From the NCBI GenBank assembly GCA_036925085.1, contig JAUPFP010000005.1, positions 2,060,001 through 2,124,000 on the forward strand: a DNA stretch of 64,000 nucleotides, read 5' to 3'. The DNA is from Brachycybe producta. Its lineage: Eukaryota; Arthropoda; Diplopoda; Playtdesmida; Andrognathidae. Below, in pieces: positions 53,465 through 63,955 of this stretch (its first letter is position 1; each line of letters starts with the position of its first letter). The notes under the pieces are model-generated. The model was not told where the DNA came from, did not search any database, and saw only the letters and a list, made by a program, of their open reading frames with translations. The translations under genes and the position numbers were made by a program.

Positions 53465-54292
53465 TCATTCCGATTTTGCACCAAGCCCCCAGTGACCCCA
53501 CATGCCACCCATATCCCGTTTTACTACCACATCCCAGGTTTGCTTGGGTCTTCCTCTACCCCGTTTTATTCCCAGGTCTAAGTTCATTGCCTGTCTCAGC
53601 AGCCCATCTTCTCCACTCCTGAGGACATGCCCAAACCACCGCAGCCTATTTTCCTGCATCTTTTCTACTATATTTGTTACCCCTACACTACCCCTAATAA
53701 AATCATTTCTGATCCTATCCCTTCTGGTCACCCCACTCATAAACCTTAGCATTCTCATCTCAGCTACCTGCATTCTATCCTCATGCACCTTCTTGATTGC
53801 CCAACATTCTGACCCATACAACATAGCTGGTCTGACTACTGTTCTATAAAACTTTCCCATCAATTTTATAGGTAACTTCCTGTCACATAAAACCCCCCTA
53901 GCCTGCCTCCACCTATGCCAACCTGCTTTTATCCGGTTTGTGATGTCTAAGTCTAAGCTCCCATCATCTTGCAGCACAGATCCTAAATATTTGAAGTCAT
54001 GCACCTGCTGCATTAAACTGTCCCCAAGTCTAATCCCCTCATTCAACTGTTCTTTCCCATCCCACTGAAATTTCATGTACTCCGTTTTTGCCCTACTTAT
54101 TTTCAACCCCTTTGATTCCAAGGCATTCCTAGTCTCCTCTAACCTTATCTCGAGTTCCAATTTGGATTCCCCAACTAAGACTATGTCATCTGCAAACAGC
54201 ATACACCAGGGGACCTCCTGCCTCACCCCTGCCAGTAACTCATCCGGGACCAAAATAAATAGATATGGACTAAGTGCTGAGCCCTGGTGCAC
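53465..54292 (-). CDS. RTE LINE pol, 3' part of RT
   Basis: 275 codons continuing the reverse transcriptase: HQGSALSPYLFILV (motif B'), WCMLFADDIVLVGES (motif C), KYLGSVLQDDGSLD, YGSECWAIKK, RMLRFMSGVTRRDRIRND and the C-terminal KRGRGRPKQTW. It overlaps the upstream frame by about 70 nt in another phase, so one small indel near 54310-54335 would explain the break. Otherwise strikingly intact. Confidence 0.9.
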   Translation of the reverse strand: MHQGSALSPYLFILVPDELLAGVRQEVPWCMLFADDIVLVGESKLELEIRLEETRNALESKGLKISRAKTEYMKFQWDGKEQLNEGIRLGDSLMQQVHDFKYLGSVLQDDGSLDLDITNRIKAGWHRWRQARGVLCDRKLPIKLMGKFYRTVVRPAMLYGSECWAIKKVHEDRMQVAEMRMLRFMSGVTRRDRIRNDFIRGSVGVTNIVEKMQENRLRWFGHVLRSGEDGLLRQAMNLDLGIKRGRGRPKQTWDVVVKRDMGGMWGHWGLGAKSE

Positions 54293-56505
54293 ACCAATCC
54301 TAACACGAAAACTGTCAGAGAACCCCAGGCAGTCTTAACGCTTGTCCGTGCATCCCTATACATGTCCCTCACCATATCTATATAACTCTCACCCACCCCC
54401 TTCTTCTGTAAGACCTCCCACAATAACATCCGTGGTACTCTGTCATAGGCTTTCTCTAGATCTATAAATACCATGTGTAACTCTTTCTTGGCAGCCCGAA
54501 ACTTCTCAATAACTTGCCTTACGGCAAAAATAGGGTGCATTGTGGATTTTCCTGGCATAAACCCAAACTGACTTCCCCCAATTGCAGTTTTACCCCGTAG
54601 TCGAGCTTCAATTACTCTCTCCCAAAGCTTCATCGTATGACTCATCAATTTAATACCTCTATAGTTCCCACATTCCTGAACATCACCCTTCCCTTTGAAA
54701 ATAGGCACTAACCAGCTGTCCCGCCATGCACCTGGCATTCTATCCCCCATAGCCAGTCTATTGAATAACTTTGTGAGCCAGGAAACGGCAACATTCCGCA
54801 AGACCTTCCACACCTCTACTGGTATCCCATCTGGCCCTAAAGCCTTCCCTAGCTTCATTTTTTGCAATGCCTGAACAATTTCCTCAGCCCTAACCTGCTC
54901 CACTTCTTCTCTATGATTATTTCTTCCAGTGAAAGGCTCCTGCTCTACCCCCTCATTCATAAGCTTACTAAAATATTCCCCCCACCTGTTCCGTACTGGC
55001 TCCCTACCCCACAATACTTTGCCCCCATTATCCTTAGCACTCACCACCTTTTCAATATCTCTGCCTTTATTCTCCCGAGCCCTAGCTATTCTATATACTG
55101 CCATTTCTCCTGCTCTGGTACCTAACTTGGCATACATGTCCGCATATTTCTTATGCTTTGCTAAGGCTACCTGCTGTTTGGCCTCTATCTTGGCACGCTT
55201 GTATTCTATCTGGGCCTCCCTGCTTCCATCGTGCCACCAAGTCTTGAAAGCATCTTTCTTCCTTTTAACTGCCCTCTGTACCTCCTCATCCCACCACCAA
55301 GTTTCTCTGTCTAATCGAGACCCCCCTACTCGTACTGTCCCTAGTACCTCGTTTCCACAATCACGGATCTGTTGTGCTACCCTTGTCCACAGCTCTCCTG
55401 CAGTGCCATCTAAATCCCATGCTATCTTACCTGCCATTTTCTTAAACTCTTCCGCCTTGTCTGGTAATGCCCACCACCTAATTGCTGTCTCTCCTCTATG
55501 TCTGACCACCTGTTTTGCACCCCTAGGTTTTAGGTCTAACACTACTAGCCTATGTTGTCCCGCTAAGTTTTCACTCGGTATCTCTTTACAATCCTTGCAC
55601 TCGTTTCTATCCTCACTCCGAATCATGAAGAAATCAATCTGGGATTCTCCTGCCCTGCTCTTAAAAGTAATCAAATGTTCCTCTCGCTTCTGGAATAGTG
55701 TGTTTGCTAAAATTAACTTATGTGCCACTGCTGCCTCCAGGATACTCTCCCCTGCTTTATTTCGCTCTCCATAGCCCCACCCACCATGTACCTCTTCATA
55801 CTCTTCCCTACCTCTACCTACATGTCCGTTAAAGTCCCCACCAATTATGACCCGTTCCTTCCTACTCAGGCCCAACATTAGGTCATCAAACTGTTCCCAG
55901 AATGCTAGCTTCCTGGCTGTATCTAATCCAACCTGGGGGCCATATGCACTAACTACATTTATAACAATGCCACCCCAAACTACCTTTACTACTAACAGCC
56001 TACTATTTATCCGCCTAACCTCAACCACACTATGTCTGAGTTCCTGATTTAGGACAATTCCCACTCCATTTCTACCCTCCTCACTACTTGCATAAATTAA
56101 TTTATACCCATCCCCAATGTCCCTGGATTTATCCCCTTTCCATCTTGTCTCCTGCAGACATGCAACATTTACCCTCCTAGCCTTTAGAACACTAGATAAC
56201 TCCCTAGTCTTCCCTGTCAAACTCCCTATATTCCAGGTGCCAAACCTAAGTTTAGTACCTCCACTTCTACCACTACTTCCAAGACCTCCTTGTTGTTGAT
56301 GCTGGACTCGCTTCTTTAGCCCCACCCGTCCACTGTGGGGTAGCCCTTGCCAATTTGTCACAGCCACCGGGCATTGCAGCTGTGCGTCGCTTATGGCAGG
56401 GGACGCCCTAGCCATATTCGGAATACTATTTCGAACCAACATCATATGTTTTGGCAAATCTTTACAACCGGCTGCAAACCTGACGTCGACCCTCCACTTT
56501 TGCAC
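54223..56505 (-). CDS. RTE LINE pol, endonuclease and 5' part of RT
   Basis: 760 codons. Endonuclease: KLRFGTWNIGSL (84-95), CLQETRWKG (116-124), VSAYGPQVG, IIGGDFNGHVG (220-230), SQIDFFMIRSE (288-298) and QHRLVVLDL (317-325). Reverse transcriptase begins near residue 570 with LGKALGPDGIPVEVWK, NYRGIKLMS, FGFMPGKSTMHPIF and FIDLEKAYDRVPR (motif A). The frame slips just after TAWGSL, so the last 30 or so residues are out of frame and the FADD motif falls in the next ORF. It may also use an earlier start in the leader (56662). Confidence 0.9.
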   Translation of the reverse strand: MQKWRVDVRFAAGCKDLPKHMMLVRNSIPNMARASPAISDAQLQCPVAVTNWQGLPHSGRVGLKKRVQHQQQGGLGSSGRSGGTKLRFGTWNIGSLTGKTRELSSVLKARRVNVACLQETRWKGDKSRDIGDGYKLIYASSEEGRNGVGIVLNQELRHSVVEVRRINSRLLVVKVVWGGIVINVVSAYGPQVGLDTARKLAFWEQFDDLMLGLSRKERVIIGGDFNGHVGRGREEYEEVHGGWGYGERNKAGESILEAAVAHKLILANTLFQKREEHLITFKSRAGESQIDFFMIRSEDRNECKDCKEIPSENLAGQHRLVVLDLKPRGAKQVVRHRGETAIRWWALPDKAEEFKKMAGKIAWDLDGTAGELWTRVAQQIRDCGNEVLGTVRVGGSRLDRETWWWDEEVQRAVKRKKDAFKTWWHDGSREAQIEYKRAKIEAKQQVALAKHKKYADMYAKLGTRAGEMAVYRIARARENKGRDIEKVVSAKDNGGKVLWGREPVRNRWGEYFSKLMNEGVEQEPFTGRNNHREEVEQVRAEEIVQALQKMKLGKALGPDGIPVEVWKVLRNVAVSWLTKLFNRLAMGDRMPGAWRDSWLVPIFKGKGDVQECGNYRGIKLMSHTMKLWERVIEARLRGKTAIGGSQFGFMPGKSTMHPIFAVRQVIEKFRAAKKELHMVFIDLEKAYDRVPRMLLWEVLQKKGVGESYIDMVRDMYRDARTSVKTAWGSLTVFVLGLVCTRAQHLVHIYLFWSRMSYWQG

Positions 56506-56662
56506 CCGGGCTGGGGGACCGGCAATGGCGTGGTTTGGTTTTGGTCTGCCCTGAGTATTTTATGCCCTCAGTACCCTCCATATCTGGCGGGCATTCCCCT
56601 ATCCGCCACCTGGGGAGGCACCCGATAGGGGACCAACTACCCCCACGGGTGTACTCCGCCAC

Positions 56663-57329
56663 AGAATAAGGATATATACAGAAGGGAAACTCGTGCGGCG
56701 TCTTTGAAGTTGCTTTGACAGAATTTCATCACCTTGGACTGAAAGCTTCTTTTATTTTAACCGGTTACTTGATGGCCGCCATTTTGAAATGTATTACTAT
56801 GTTTGGTTTTGTGTTATTCATTTAATGATTAAATGGAAACATAAGGAGGAAACAAATACTTTTTAAATGTGAAAAATTTGAAGAAAAAAAATATTTTGAA
56901 GAAAATAAATATCGTTTTGAATAATCAAATTCAAATCGTTTCAATCTTAATTAATAAAACTATATGTAATTAACATAAAATGATAAATGTAAATTTTTTT
57001 ATTCAGATTTTTTTTAATAAATGTTATTTTTAAATTTCAGCTCAATTATTATGTAAAATAAATACATGGAAATTATTAAACTTTATAAACACATTTTTAA
57101 TTTAAAATTTTTCAACTTTTATATTTTTACAATTTGCCAACTTTTGAATCCTTGCTTTGCCACAGATGAACATGGATCAAAATGTAATACATTTCTAAAT
57201 GGCGGCAGCTGCGTCACGACATAATAGCGACTAAAATTCTGGGGCGGTGCCGCACATGCGCAGAAAAATTCTGTCACAAGTTAATGGCTCAGTTTCCCTT
57301 CTGTATATATCCTTATTCTGTTACTCCGT
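56663..57329. other. Right arm of the host of the RTE LINE
   Basis: Begins agaataaggatatatacagaagggaaac, which returns inverted at about 57290-57322 (tctgtatatatccttattctg). So the LINE interrupted, or abuts, another palindromic element. Confidence 0.5.
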
Positions 57330-57475
57330 TTCAGACCAAATATTAACCAATTAGAAATAAAAAAGGCGGGGTACGTGACATCAGACCCAGTAACAAACCA
57401 GTTAGAAATCAATGACGCTCATAAAAGGGCGGAGCCAAAGAAATTCTGAAGCTGTCTACAAATGCCTGTCGCTTC
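57330..57475. repeat. Fragment related to the CAGGCAATTAGAAATCGGG MITE
   Basis: caaattagaaat, gtacgtgacatcaga and aagggcggagccaa motifs match the cores of 37381-37582 and 59739-59944. Confidence 0.55.
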
Positions 57476-57534
57476 GCCTGTTTTTGAGTTTTAAATAAAA
57501 TTACAGTATAACCAAGGAGAGTAAAGACTCTCTT

Positions 57535-58550
57535 TGGGGCCGTATTTTTGCCTACTGGCACTAGAGGCGCTAATTGGGATAATCTGGATTATAAGGATCT
57601 GGATAATAAGGTCTATTAGACCTTATGTCTATTAAGCGCCTCCAGTGGGGGTAGTCAAAAATATGGCCCACCTAAGAAAGCAGATGAAACTTTAACATAG
57701 AACTCTATGGAAAAATCTCTGCACCGGTAAGTTTTTTTTGCTGTTTTCTCGCAAAGTGCTTGCCCAATTTTCGTAAATTTTTGAAAATAAAGACAAAAGT
57801 ACGTAGTTTCACATCCACGCATTAGTTTTTTAACATTCCTCATTGTTTTGTTGTTTTCGATGTTTTGTTCTGCACGTTACTGTAAAACCGAAACTTAACT
57901 TGGAAACCAATGGAGATTTTGATAAGTCGGTAAGTTCTTTTGCTTATTTCTTGAAAATTACTTGCACAATTATCGTGAAATTTTAAAGAAATAAAGATAA
58001 AACTATGTAGTTTCACAGTCAGGCATTGTTTTTTTTTAAATGTCCCTCGTTGTTTGTTTCAATGTTTTATTCTGAACCCTAAATTGAACAGTTGATGTGC
58101 ATTTTTTGAATAACACATTAAAAACAAACAAACAGAAACAATGATTGATTATAAAACTATCTATTTTTATGTTTATTTCTTTAAAATTTCGCCATAATAG
58201 CGCAAGTAATTTGCAAAAAAAAAATAGCAAAAGAACTTACCGGCATATAGAAATCTCCACAATTGGCTTCCCATGTGTAAAAGTTTCTGTTTTGCAGCAA
58301 TGTTTGGAACAAAACATCGAAAACAACAACAGGGAATATTAAAAAACTAATGTATTGATGTGAAACTACGTACTTTTGTGTTTATTTTTCAAGAATTCAC
58401 GAAAATCGGGCGGGTAATTTGCGGGAAAACAGCAAAAAAAAAACTTGCTGGAGCAGTGATTTTTTCATAGAGTTCTATGTTAAAGTTTCGTTTGATAACT
58501 TCTTACTACTGCCACTAGAGGCACTTATTGGACATAAGGTCCATTATAGA
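57535..58550. mobile_element. CTACTGCCACTAGAGGCGC fold-back, copy 2
   Basis: Several inverted layers: tggcactagaggcgc (57560) and ctgccactagaggca (58508), ctctatggaaaaatctctgcacc (57702) and gcagtgattttttcatagag (58453), plus interior gatgttttgttctg / ggaacaaaacatcg. About 1 kb. Confidence 0.7.
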
Positions 58551-59322
58551 ATACAAGAAATAGGGGGTGCTGCAGACCCTCGCAACAAACGTAATTTCAC
58601 AAAACCTAACCTAACGAAAACTTAACTTAAGTTATCTAGCTAAAACTTGCCAAACCTAACTATATCTAAATAATATAAAACTAATCAAAAACTAAACCTA
58701 ACGGAAATATGTGCACTAAGAAACATAATTGTTAGAAAATGATGAAAGATGTAGTTTGTATCATTCTATTAGGCGATGTCCAAAGAATCAAAGATCGAAT
58801 TCGGCCCCCCCCCCCGCGCAAGAAGAGCAAGAGACGTTACCATTGATGCCATAAAAATGTCTTATCTGAAGTGGTATACCTTAACGTAGACGCTATTCTA
58901 AATAACATCCATTTCAACATTGGTTTCAGGTGGCTGAATAGATAATTATTTTGTTTTCGTCCTCTCCTCCCTCCACTGGCTGGCTCACCTGTGTGGTTAT
59001 TATTTTATGTTCTGTTAACCCACGGTTTTGAGAAAATTTCTATTTTTCTAGCCAATGTTTTTTGTGAGAAACATAACCAAAAACTTTAAAGTGTTTTATA
59101 AAATAGAATAGTTGGTAATAATGGTTAGTTTTTTTTAATGATATTTTTAAAAATAAACTTTTTATGAACTGACCGTGGAAAAACCTAAATTTATTATTTC
59201 AAACTACTATAAAATGTTTATTTATTGTCATTAAAAAAACTTTTAATATAGTATTTTACCACTCTAGTTTTGAAAGCAATTTGAATTTTTTCGTAATGTT
59301 GTTTCTAAAAAAAAGTTTATGG
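58551..59322. other. Intergenic; CCTAACC-like patches
   Basis: cctaacctaacgaaaacttaac near 58600-58625 and poly-C at 58805-58813. No exon recognised. Confidence 0.45.
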
Positions 59323-59738
59323 CAGCGATCGCCAACCTTTCGGACCTCACGGATCACTAAATTCAAAATTTTAAATCCCGCGGACCACTAATATAAATTT
59401 TTTTTTAAAAAAAAAAAAGATAAATACGCTTGTCAAATAATGATCAGAAAACTTCCATTTTATTAATAGAAAATCTTTAAAGGTTGTTTAATTGTAACAA
59501 AATTATTAAAGTTAGTTTAATTATTACAAAAATAATTGAAGCTTAGGGGAGAAACGTGTGGTGGGGGAAACTGAACGAAATGTAGCTCTCGAGTGCCGTA
59601 TTTTACGTGAGAACTGTACTAGACTCTAGTACATTTCGTGAATTTATTGCAATAGAAAGGCGAAAATTGTCATTCAGAATATAAGAATTTATTAAGAATA
59701 TTTTTTTGTTTTATTATTGGAGCATAGCATTAGCCACT
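59323..59738. mobile_element. hAT-type MITE (GCGGTCGCCAACC family), copy 2, truncated
   Basis: cagcgatcgccaacctttcgg and the interior (cgtttcccccac-like, gaactgtactagactctag, aatttattgcaatagaaagg) match 41435-41926; the right end is missing past tgttttattattgg. Confidence 0.8.
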
Positions 59739-59944
59739 ACAGGCAATTAGAAATCGGGACATACAGAAGTTGGCTCCGCCCTTTTTATGACGACCAGCAA
59801 CTTCTAATTCTTTGGTTATGTAGTCTGACGTCACATGCTCCGCCCTTTTCAACGTCAAACCACACAACAAACCAATTAGAAGTTGCCAGTCGTCATAAAA
59901 AGGGCGGAGCCAACTTCTGTACGTCCCGATTTCTAATTGCCTGT
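59739..59944. mobile_element. MITE (CAGGCAATTAGAAATCGGGAC TIR), copy 2
   Basis: 206 bp, ends ACAGGCAATTAG...CTAATTGCCTGT, flanked by ttagccact / ttagccaca (8 of 9). It ends 130 bp before the URI1 microexon. Confidence 0.85.
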
Positions 59945-60077
59945 TTAGCCACACTAGTGGCGCCGTCCGAGGGGGGACAAAAGCAAAGGAAATATATCTT
60001 TTAAGCTACCTTAAGGATTAAGGCATGCATTTTATTTCGTTCTTTTATTTTACTGGGGAATCTCTGGTGGCTTCTAG

Positions 60078-60112
60078 AGTTTGGAAGACTGTGACAAGAA
60101 GATTAAAAAATG
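60078..60112 (+). CDS. URI1: URI1 35-nt microexon
   Basis: After acceptor ggcttctag, 35 nt read SLEDCDKKIKKW, with TG|g completing Trp across the intron; the donor is gtgagt. The spacing Cys..Ile..Trp..Asp-Tyr..Ala-Leu into the next exon matches human CQERIQHWKKVDNDYNAL residue for residue. The frame is closed by TAG inside the acceptor, so the exon cannot extend upstream. Confidence 0.75.
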
Positions 60113-63100
60113 GTGAGTTTTAAGTCCTGCCTTAACCAAAACAAACGTAATCGTTCGGCAAACGTACATAGTTTGTTAAAATCGAGGTTCACATAATCTT
60201 AGAAATAGACCATGGCCAATTTGAATATACATTAAAACCTTGGATTGCGAGTAACCTTGTCTGCGAGTGCTTTGCAAGACGAGCAAATTTTTTTAATAAA
60301 TATTAACTTGATAAACGAGCGTGATCTTGCAATACGGAATTGTACGTATATGCTTTGTCTGCAGAGCGTCACGTGATCACAACTGAGCCGATGGTTCTCT
60401 CTCTCGTTGGGGGATTGTGGGGAAATTCTCTTTGATATACGAGTGCTTTAGATTACAAACACGTTTCCGGAACAAATTATGCTCGCAATGCAAGCTTTTC
60501 GAGGGCTAGAGCTGATTGAAAAGATCTTGTTGAGCTGAGTATGAATATGTGCAAAAAAAGCGTTTTTCCCTATACATTCAATGGGTGGGGGAAGTAAACC
60601 TAGGTAGGATGGTTTTAATTAAATTAGAAGTTGCGTTCGTCATAAAAAGGGCGGAGCCAACTTCTGTTTGTCCCGATTTCTAATTGCTTGTATATTAGTA
60701 AAAAGGGTTTACGTCATTTATGAAAGGGCCCCCACAAGGACAAAAACCTTGAAGCACGTCGGAATTTATATAAATTTAAATGAATAAATGAACCGCTTTT
60801 TTCTCAAGGTCAACTGTATGTTGCACACTCCCCATCCAAGAACCCCATGATATTCAATTGGAGAGGGGAAAAGGTTGGAAAGTGTAGAAGGGGGGGACCA
60901 GGGCACCCACGTAGACTTATCCGGCCCTGGCGCTAGCATCGTTTTTATATGGAGCCCATACACCCAATGGTAATTATTTTTATGTATTTTACGAACATTT
61001 TAATGGCTGTTTTGTTTTAGAAATTCGTGATTTTGAAATATTTTTTTTTAAATAGAAGCACACTTGCCAATTTTTTGACATTCTATCACTAGATAAACAT
61101 TATATTTAAAGTGCACATTGCACTTTGAACCATCAAAATTGGACAACTTTAAAAAATTTGAAAAATAAACATTGCCGCAGCTGTGTATTCTAAAAGTTAA
61201 CGTTTTTTCTTTAACATCGTGTCTATGGGCTCAATAGAAAAACGATGCTAGAGCTCCAGGGTCAATTTCAAAATCCTGTGAAAAACCCGGTAAATTACAG
61301 GTCATTGGTAAGCAACGAAATAATGAAACTGAACAACATGGAATCTGAACTGTCAAGAAACAATTGGATTTCATTTTAGCCCTTGGTATTACCAGTAGGC
61401 TGGATAAGTGGAACATTGAAACAAATAATATTGAGTGAATTACATAAATCATATCGAACTGTGTTGAGTAAAGAACGAATTAGTAAACGTGTTTCATCTT
61501 GCTCTGCTTGCCAGAAATCAAAGATTTCAACTTTCTCAGTAAAGCAAGCTTTGAAAACAAAAACTCGGTTTGGTAGCCAGTCTCATATGAGCGGGCTTCC
61601 TTGTAAAGGAGCTCAGCCCCCACCACCACAACCATCATACTTTTTTTCTATCATCTTTAGTCGGTTTCCATGTTGTTCAAATTCGTCTTTCATCCTAGCT
61701 CCAATTTTGTTTTTGTTCATTTTCGATATTTTTCAGTTTCGTCGTTAAGCCTCGTTTTCACGGCGATAGTTCTATCGTGAGAGTAGCTGTCATGAAAGTT
61801 GCGATAGTTCATTCTCACGATAGCAACTGTCTACATGTCTAGTTAAGCGAGATAGTGTGATAGTGCTATCGCGACAGTGCGATAGTTCTCGCGATAGCTG
61901 CTGTCATGACGGCAACTATCGGGACAACTATCATCGTGAAAAAGAGGCTTTATTCAAAATCTCTGCAGCAATCAATTTTATCACGATTCGACCTCATTCA
62001 TTTTCGATCTATTTCTGTGAACGAACTTCTGTGTGTTTCTGTGAAAGAACGATTCACTGTGAAGACAATGCTTTAGTCACTGTAATAATTCTCTACCGTG
62101 TACGATAGTAATTAAATACAATTTAGCGCTTAAATACATACTTGCATATTTCGTTTTTTTTTTAAATTGTAAATTTATTGAGTGTTACGTTTTATTTAGG
62201 ACAAGTTTTCGTGAAGACTATGCAGCGTTACGGGCGAAATTATTCACGTTGCCAGACAAACTCAATTACGATGTTCAGGTAATCTTAGGGTTGAATGTTG
62301 AATCTATAGTGAGATAACATATGATGATATTGGATTGCCTTGTTTAGAATCCTGGGAAAAAAATATAAATATCAACTACAATAGAGACTGTTTATCATGA
62401 AAACGAGTAACTCGAAGAGGAAAACCATAAAGAGGCTACATCACAAAATTACTTTGAACCCAATATTAAGTTTTCAAAGTGCAATTTGCACCTTAAATAT
62501 ATGCTGATCGAGTGATAGAATGACAACAAATTGGTAAGTGCGGTTGTATTTTAGAAACTATTTCAAAATCGTTTATTTCTAACTCTTTATGTTAAACTCC
62601 ATTGAGTACGCCCAAATAAGAAAAAAACATCCATTAAATGCTCGTAAAAAATACCTAAAAATGATTTTTAAAAAACATAATTAAACCACGGTGAAGCCAA
62701 GATATTGGCGCACGTGCTGATTTTTTTTCTGGTTTTTTAAAAATTATTTTTACGTATTTTACGAGCATTTAGTTTTTTTTTTTTTCGTATTTGGGCGTAC
62801 TCAATAGAGTTCAACATACGAGTTAGAAGTTCGCGATTTTTAAATAGTATTTTAAAAGTATAACCACCCTTACCAATTTTATTGTGATTCTATCACTCGA
62901 TCAGCATATATTTAAGGTGCACATTGCACTTTGAAAACTTAATATTGGACAACTTTAAATATGAAAAATAAACATATTGCCGCGCGACTGTGTATTTTAA
63001 AAATTAACATTTTTTCTTTAACATTGGGTCTATGGGCTCAATAGAAAAACAATGCTAGCGCTCTTTACAGAGATTTTTCGAAGTAATTTTGTGATGTAAC

Positions 63101-63541
63101 CTCTTAATATACTCTTCAGGTAACGCGACATTTTCATGATGTTTTCATTTTTGTGGTTATTGACCTCGTCCCGTGTGAACCTGGAGTGTCTAGGCTCTCG
63201 CACAAAAAAATATTTTTCGTCTCTTAAATTTCATGGTAAGCGGTTTCAACTGTAGTTTTGTAACACTGAACAAATGAAATGATTAGTATTCATAACTTTG
63301 TCTTAAGCATCATTTTAACCCTCCCCGTCTCCCCTTTGTCTATATATTAAAACTATTAATCTAATTTAATAAGGTTGGTTGTATATTATTGTTAATTATT
63401 TCTAGGTACCTTTTGGAAGTTTGGCTTTCATGCCAGGCAAAATTTTACACACTAACGAGATTTTGGTATTACTCGGCGATGGTTGGCTTGTGGAGCGGTC
63501 AGCGAAAGATGCTTGTGACATAGTCGATCGAAGAATTGCTA
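60078..63541 (+). CDS. URI1: URI1 (unconventional prefoldin RPB5 interactor), 5' part
   Basis: Three + strand exons joined in phase encode the prefoldin-like domain of URI1: CDKKIKKW / TSFREDYAALRAKL..TLPDKLNYDVQ / VPFGSLAFMPGKILHTNEILVLLGDGW..RSAKDACDIVDRR. The human protein has the same order (CQERIQHW, TLPDKL, VPFGPFAFMPGKLVHTNEVTVLLGD). URI is an alpha-type prefoldin subunit that works with R2TP and RPB5 in assembling RNA polymerases. Domain features seen are the start of the N-terminal coiled coil and the beta-hairpin section, which is unusually conserved in URI. The acidic middle and C-terminal URI box lie beyond the window. The N-terminal ATG exon was not found. Introns are 2087 bp and 1127 bp, both transposon-laden. 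Confidence 0.9.
60232..60499. mobile_element. Tigger/pogo-type MITE, diverged, in URI1 intron
   Basis: ttaaaaccttggattgcgagtaacc to ttatgctcgcaatgcaagc. Shares the interior acgagtgcttt.gattacaaacacg with 47702-47916. Confidence 0.8.
60500..61255. repeat. Patchwork of repeat fragments in URI1 intron
   Basis: A CAGGCAATTAG-family fragment (60627-60690), a CTAGTGGGG-family fragment (60720-60905, aagcacgtcggaatttatataa) and TTAA fold-back family right-arm pieces (60925-61255). Confidence 0.7.
61256..61745 (+). other. Unassigned ORF in URI1 intron
   Basis: The frame 61383-61748 encodes 121 residues, including SSCSACQKSKISTFSVKQAL and a Pro-rich PPPPQPS. I recognise no domain; it may be chance or a captured fragment. 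Confidence 0.2.
61746..61952. mobile_element. Hairpin MITE (CGCGATAGTT motifs), copy 2, in URI1 intron
   Basis: Ends ttaagcctcgttttcacggcg and tcatcgtgaaaaagaggcttta, inverted. Shorter than copy 1 at 6480-6889 by about the coding-like insert. Confidence 0.8.
62200..62278 (+). CDS. URI1: URI1 exon
   Basis: 79 nt, one leading nt then 26 codons, TSFREDYAALRAKLFTLPDKL to YDVQ, flanked by tttatttag and gtaatc. LPDKL is diagnostic of the URI prefoldin coiled coil. Confidence 0.93.
62432..63103. mobile_element. TTAA-flanked fold-back element, copy 9, in URI1 intron
   Basis: GAGGCTACATCAC...GTGATGTAACCTC, right flank TTAA (63104-63107), left flank ataa. The left arm lacks about 75 bp near its end. 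It occupies 672 of the 1127 bp of this URI1 intron. Confidence 0.85.
63406..63541 (+). CDS. URI1: URI1 exon (beta-hairpin region)
   Basis: 136 nt, VPFGSLAFMPGKILHTNE to DIVDRRIA, after acceptor tttctag with donor gtatgt. VPFG..AFMPGK..HTNE..VLLGD is the URI family signature. It ends in phase 1; the next exon lies outside the window. Confidence 0.96.
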
Positions 63542-63724
63542 GTATGTGCCGACAATATTGGTTATTATGATTTTGTTCTTGTTTTTAATGTGAATAGTTA
63601 GGCCTATGTGTTTATGTTGTTTTAATGGGTAGTGACATTTAGGTCCATATTTTTAATTTATGGCGACATTTACCAAATTGCTAAGAAAGCCTTTTGGATA
63701 TTTAGTATTTCTAATGAAAATCTC

Positions 63725-63955
63725 ATAAGGCTAGTGCACACCAGGATTTTTTGTTGCGATACATTTTTGCAGAACAGAATTGCAACTGACCGTGATTCAG
63801 ACCCGCAACGATGTTTCAAAGTTTCCCATTTCGATGGGAGTCAAGAAACATGAATCTGAACTGACGCGATTCAGCCCTGCAACAGAGAGTTAGAAGTTGT
63901 CATAAAAAGGGTGGGGCCAACTTGTGTTCGTCCCGATTTCTAAATGCCTGTGTAT
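63725..63955. repeat. Fragments of two MITE families
   Basis: 63725-63885 matches the AGTACACACCAGGATT family (36541-37335): gtgcacaccaggattttttg, cccatttcgatgggagtcaag. 63888-63950 matches the CAGGCAATTAG family. Confidence 0.7.

Larger units (their letters stand above)
53391..56649 (-). mobile_element. Nearly complete RTE-clade LINE with 13-bp TSD
   Basis: 3259 bp bounded by a perfect 13-bp duplication tgtactccgccac (53378-53390 and 56650-56662). Runs on the - strand: short leader, a 760-codon frame (56505-54223) with AP endonuclease and the front half of the reverse transcriptase, a 275-codon frame (54292-53465) with the rest, and a 3' (ATG)n tail (ATC on +, 53391-53407). The short variable tail and single pol ORF fit the RTE clade. 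Confidence 0.93.

Noticed and set aside
53377-53849. + strand ORFs of 81 and 115 codons
   Set aside because: Antisense of the RTE reverse transcriptase C terminus.
54862-56299. Long + strand ORFs, including 281 codons at 54929-55774
   Set aside because: Antisense shadows of the RTE pol frame; no domain on the + strand.
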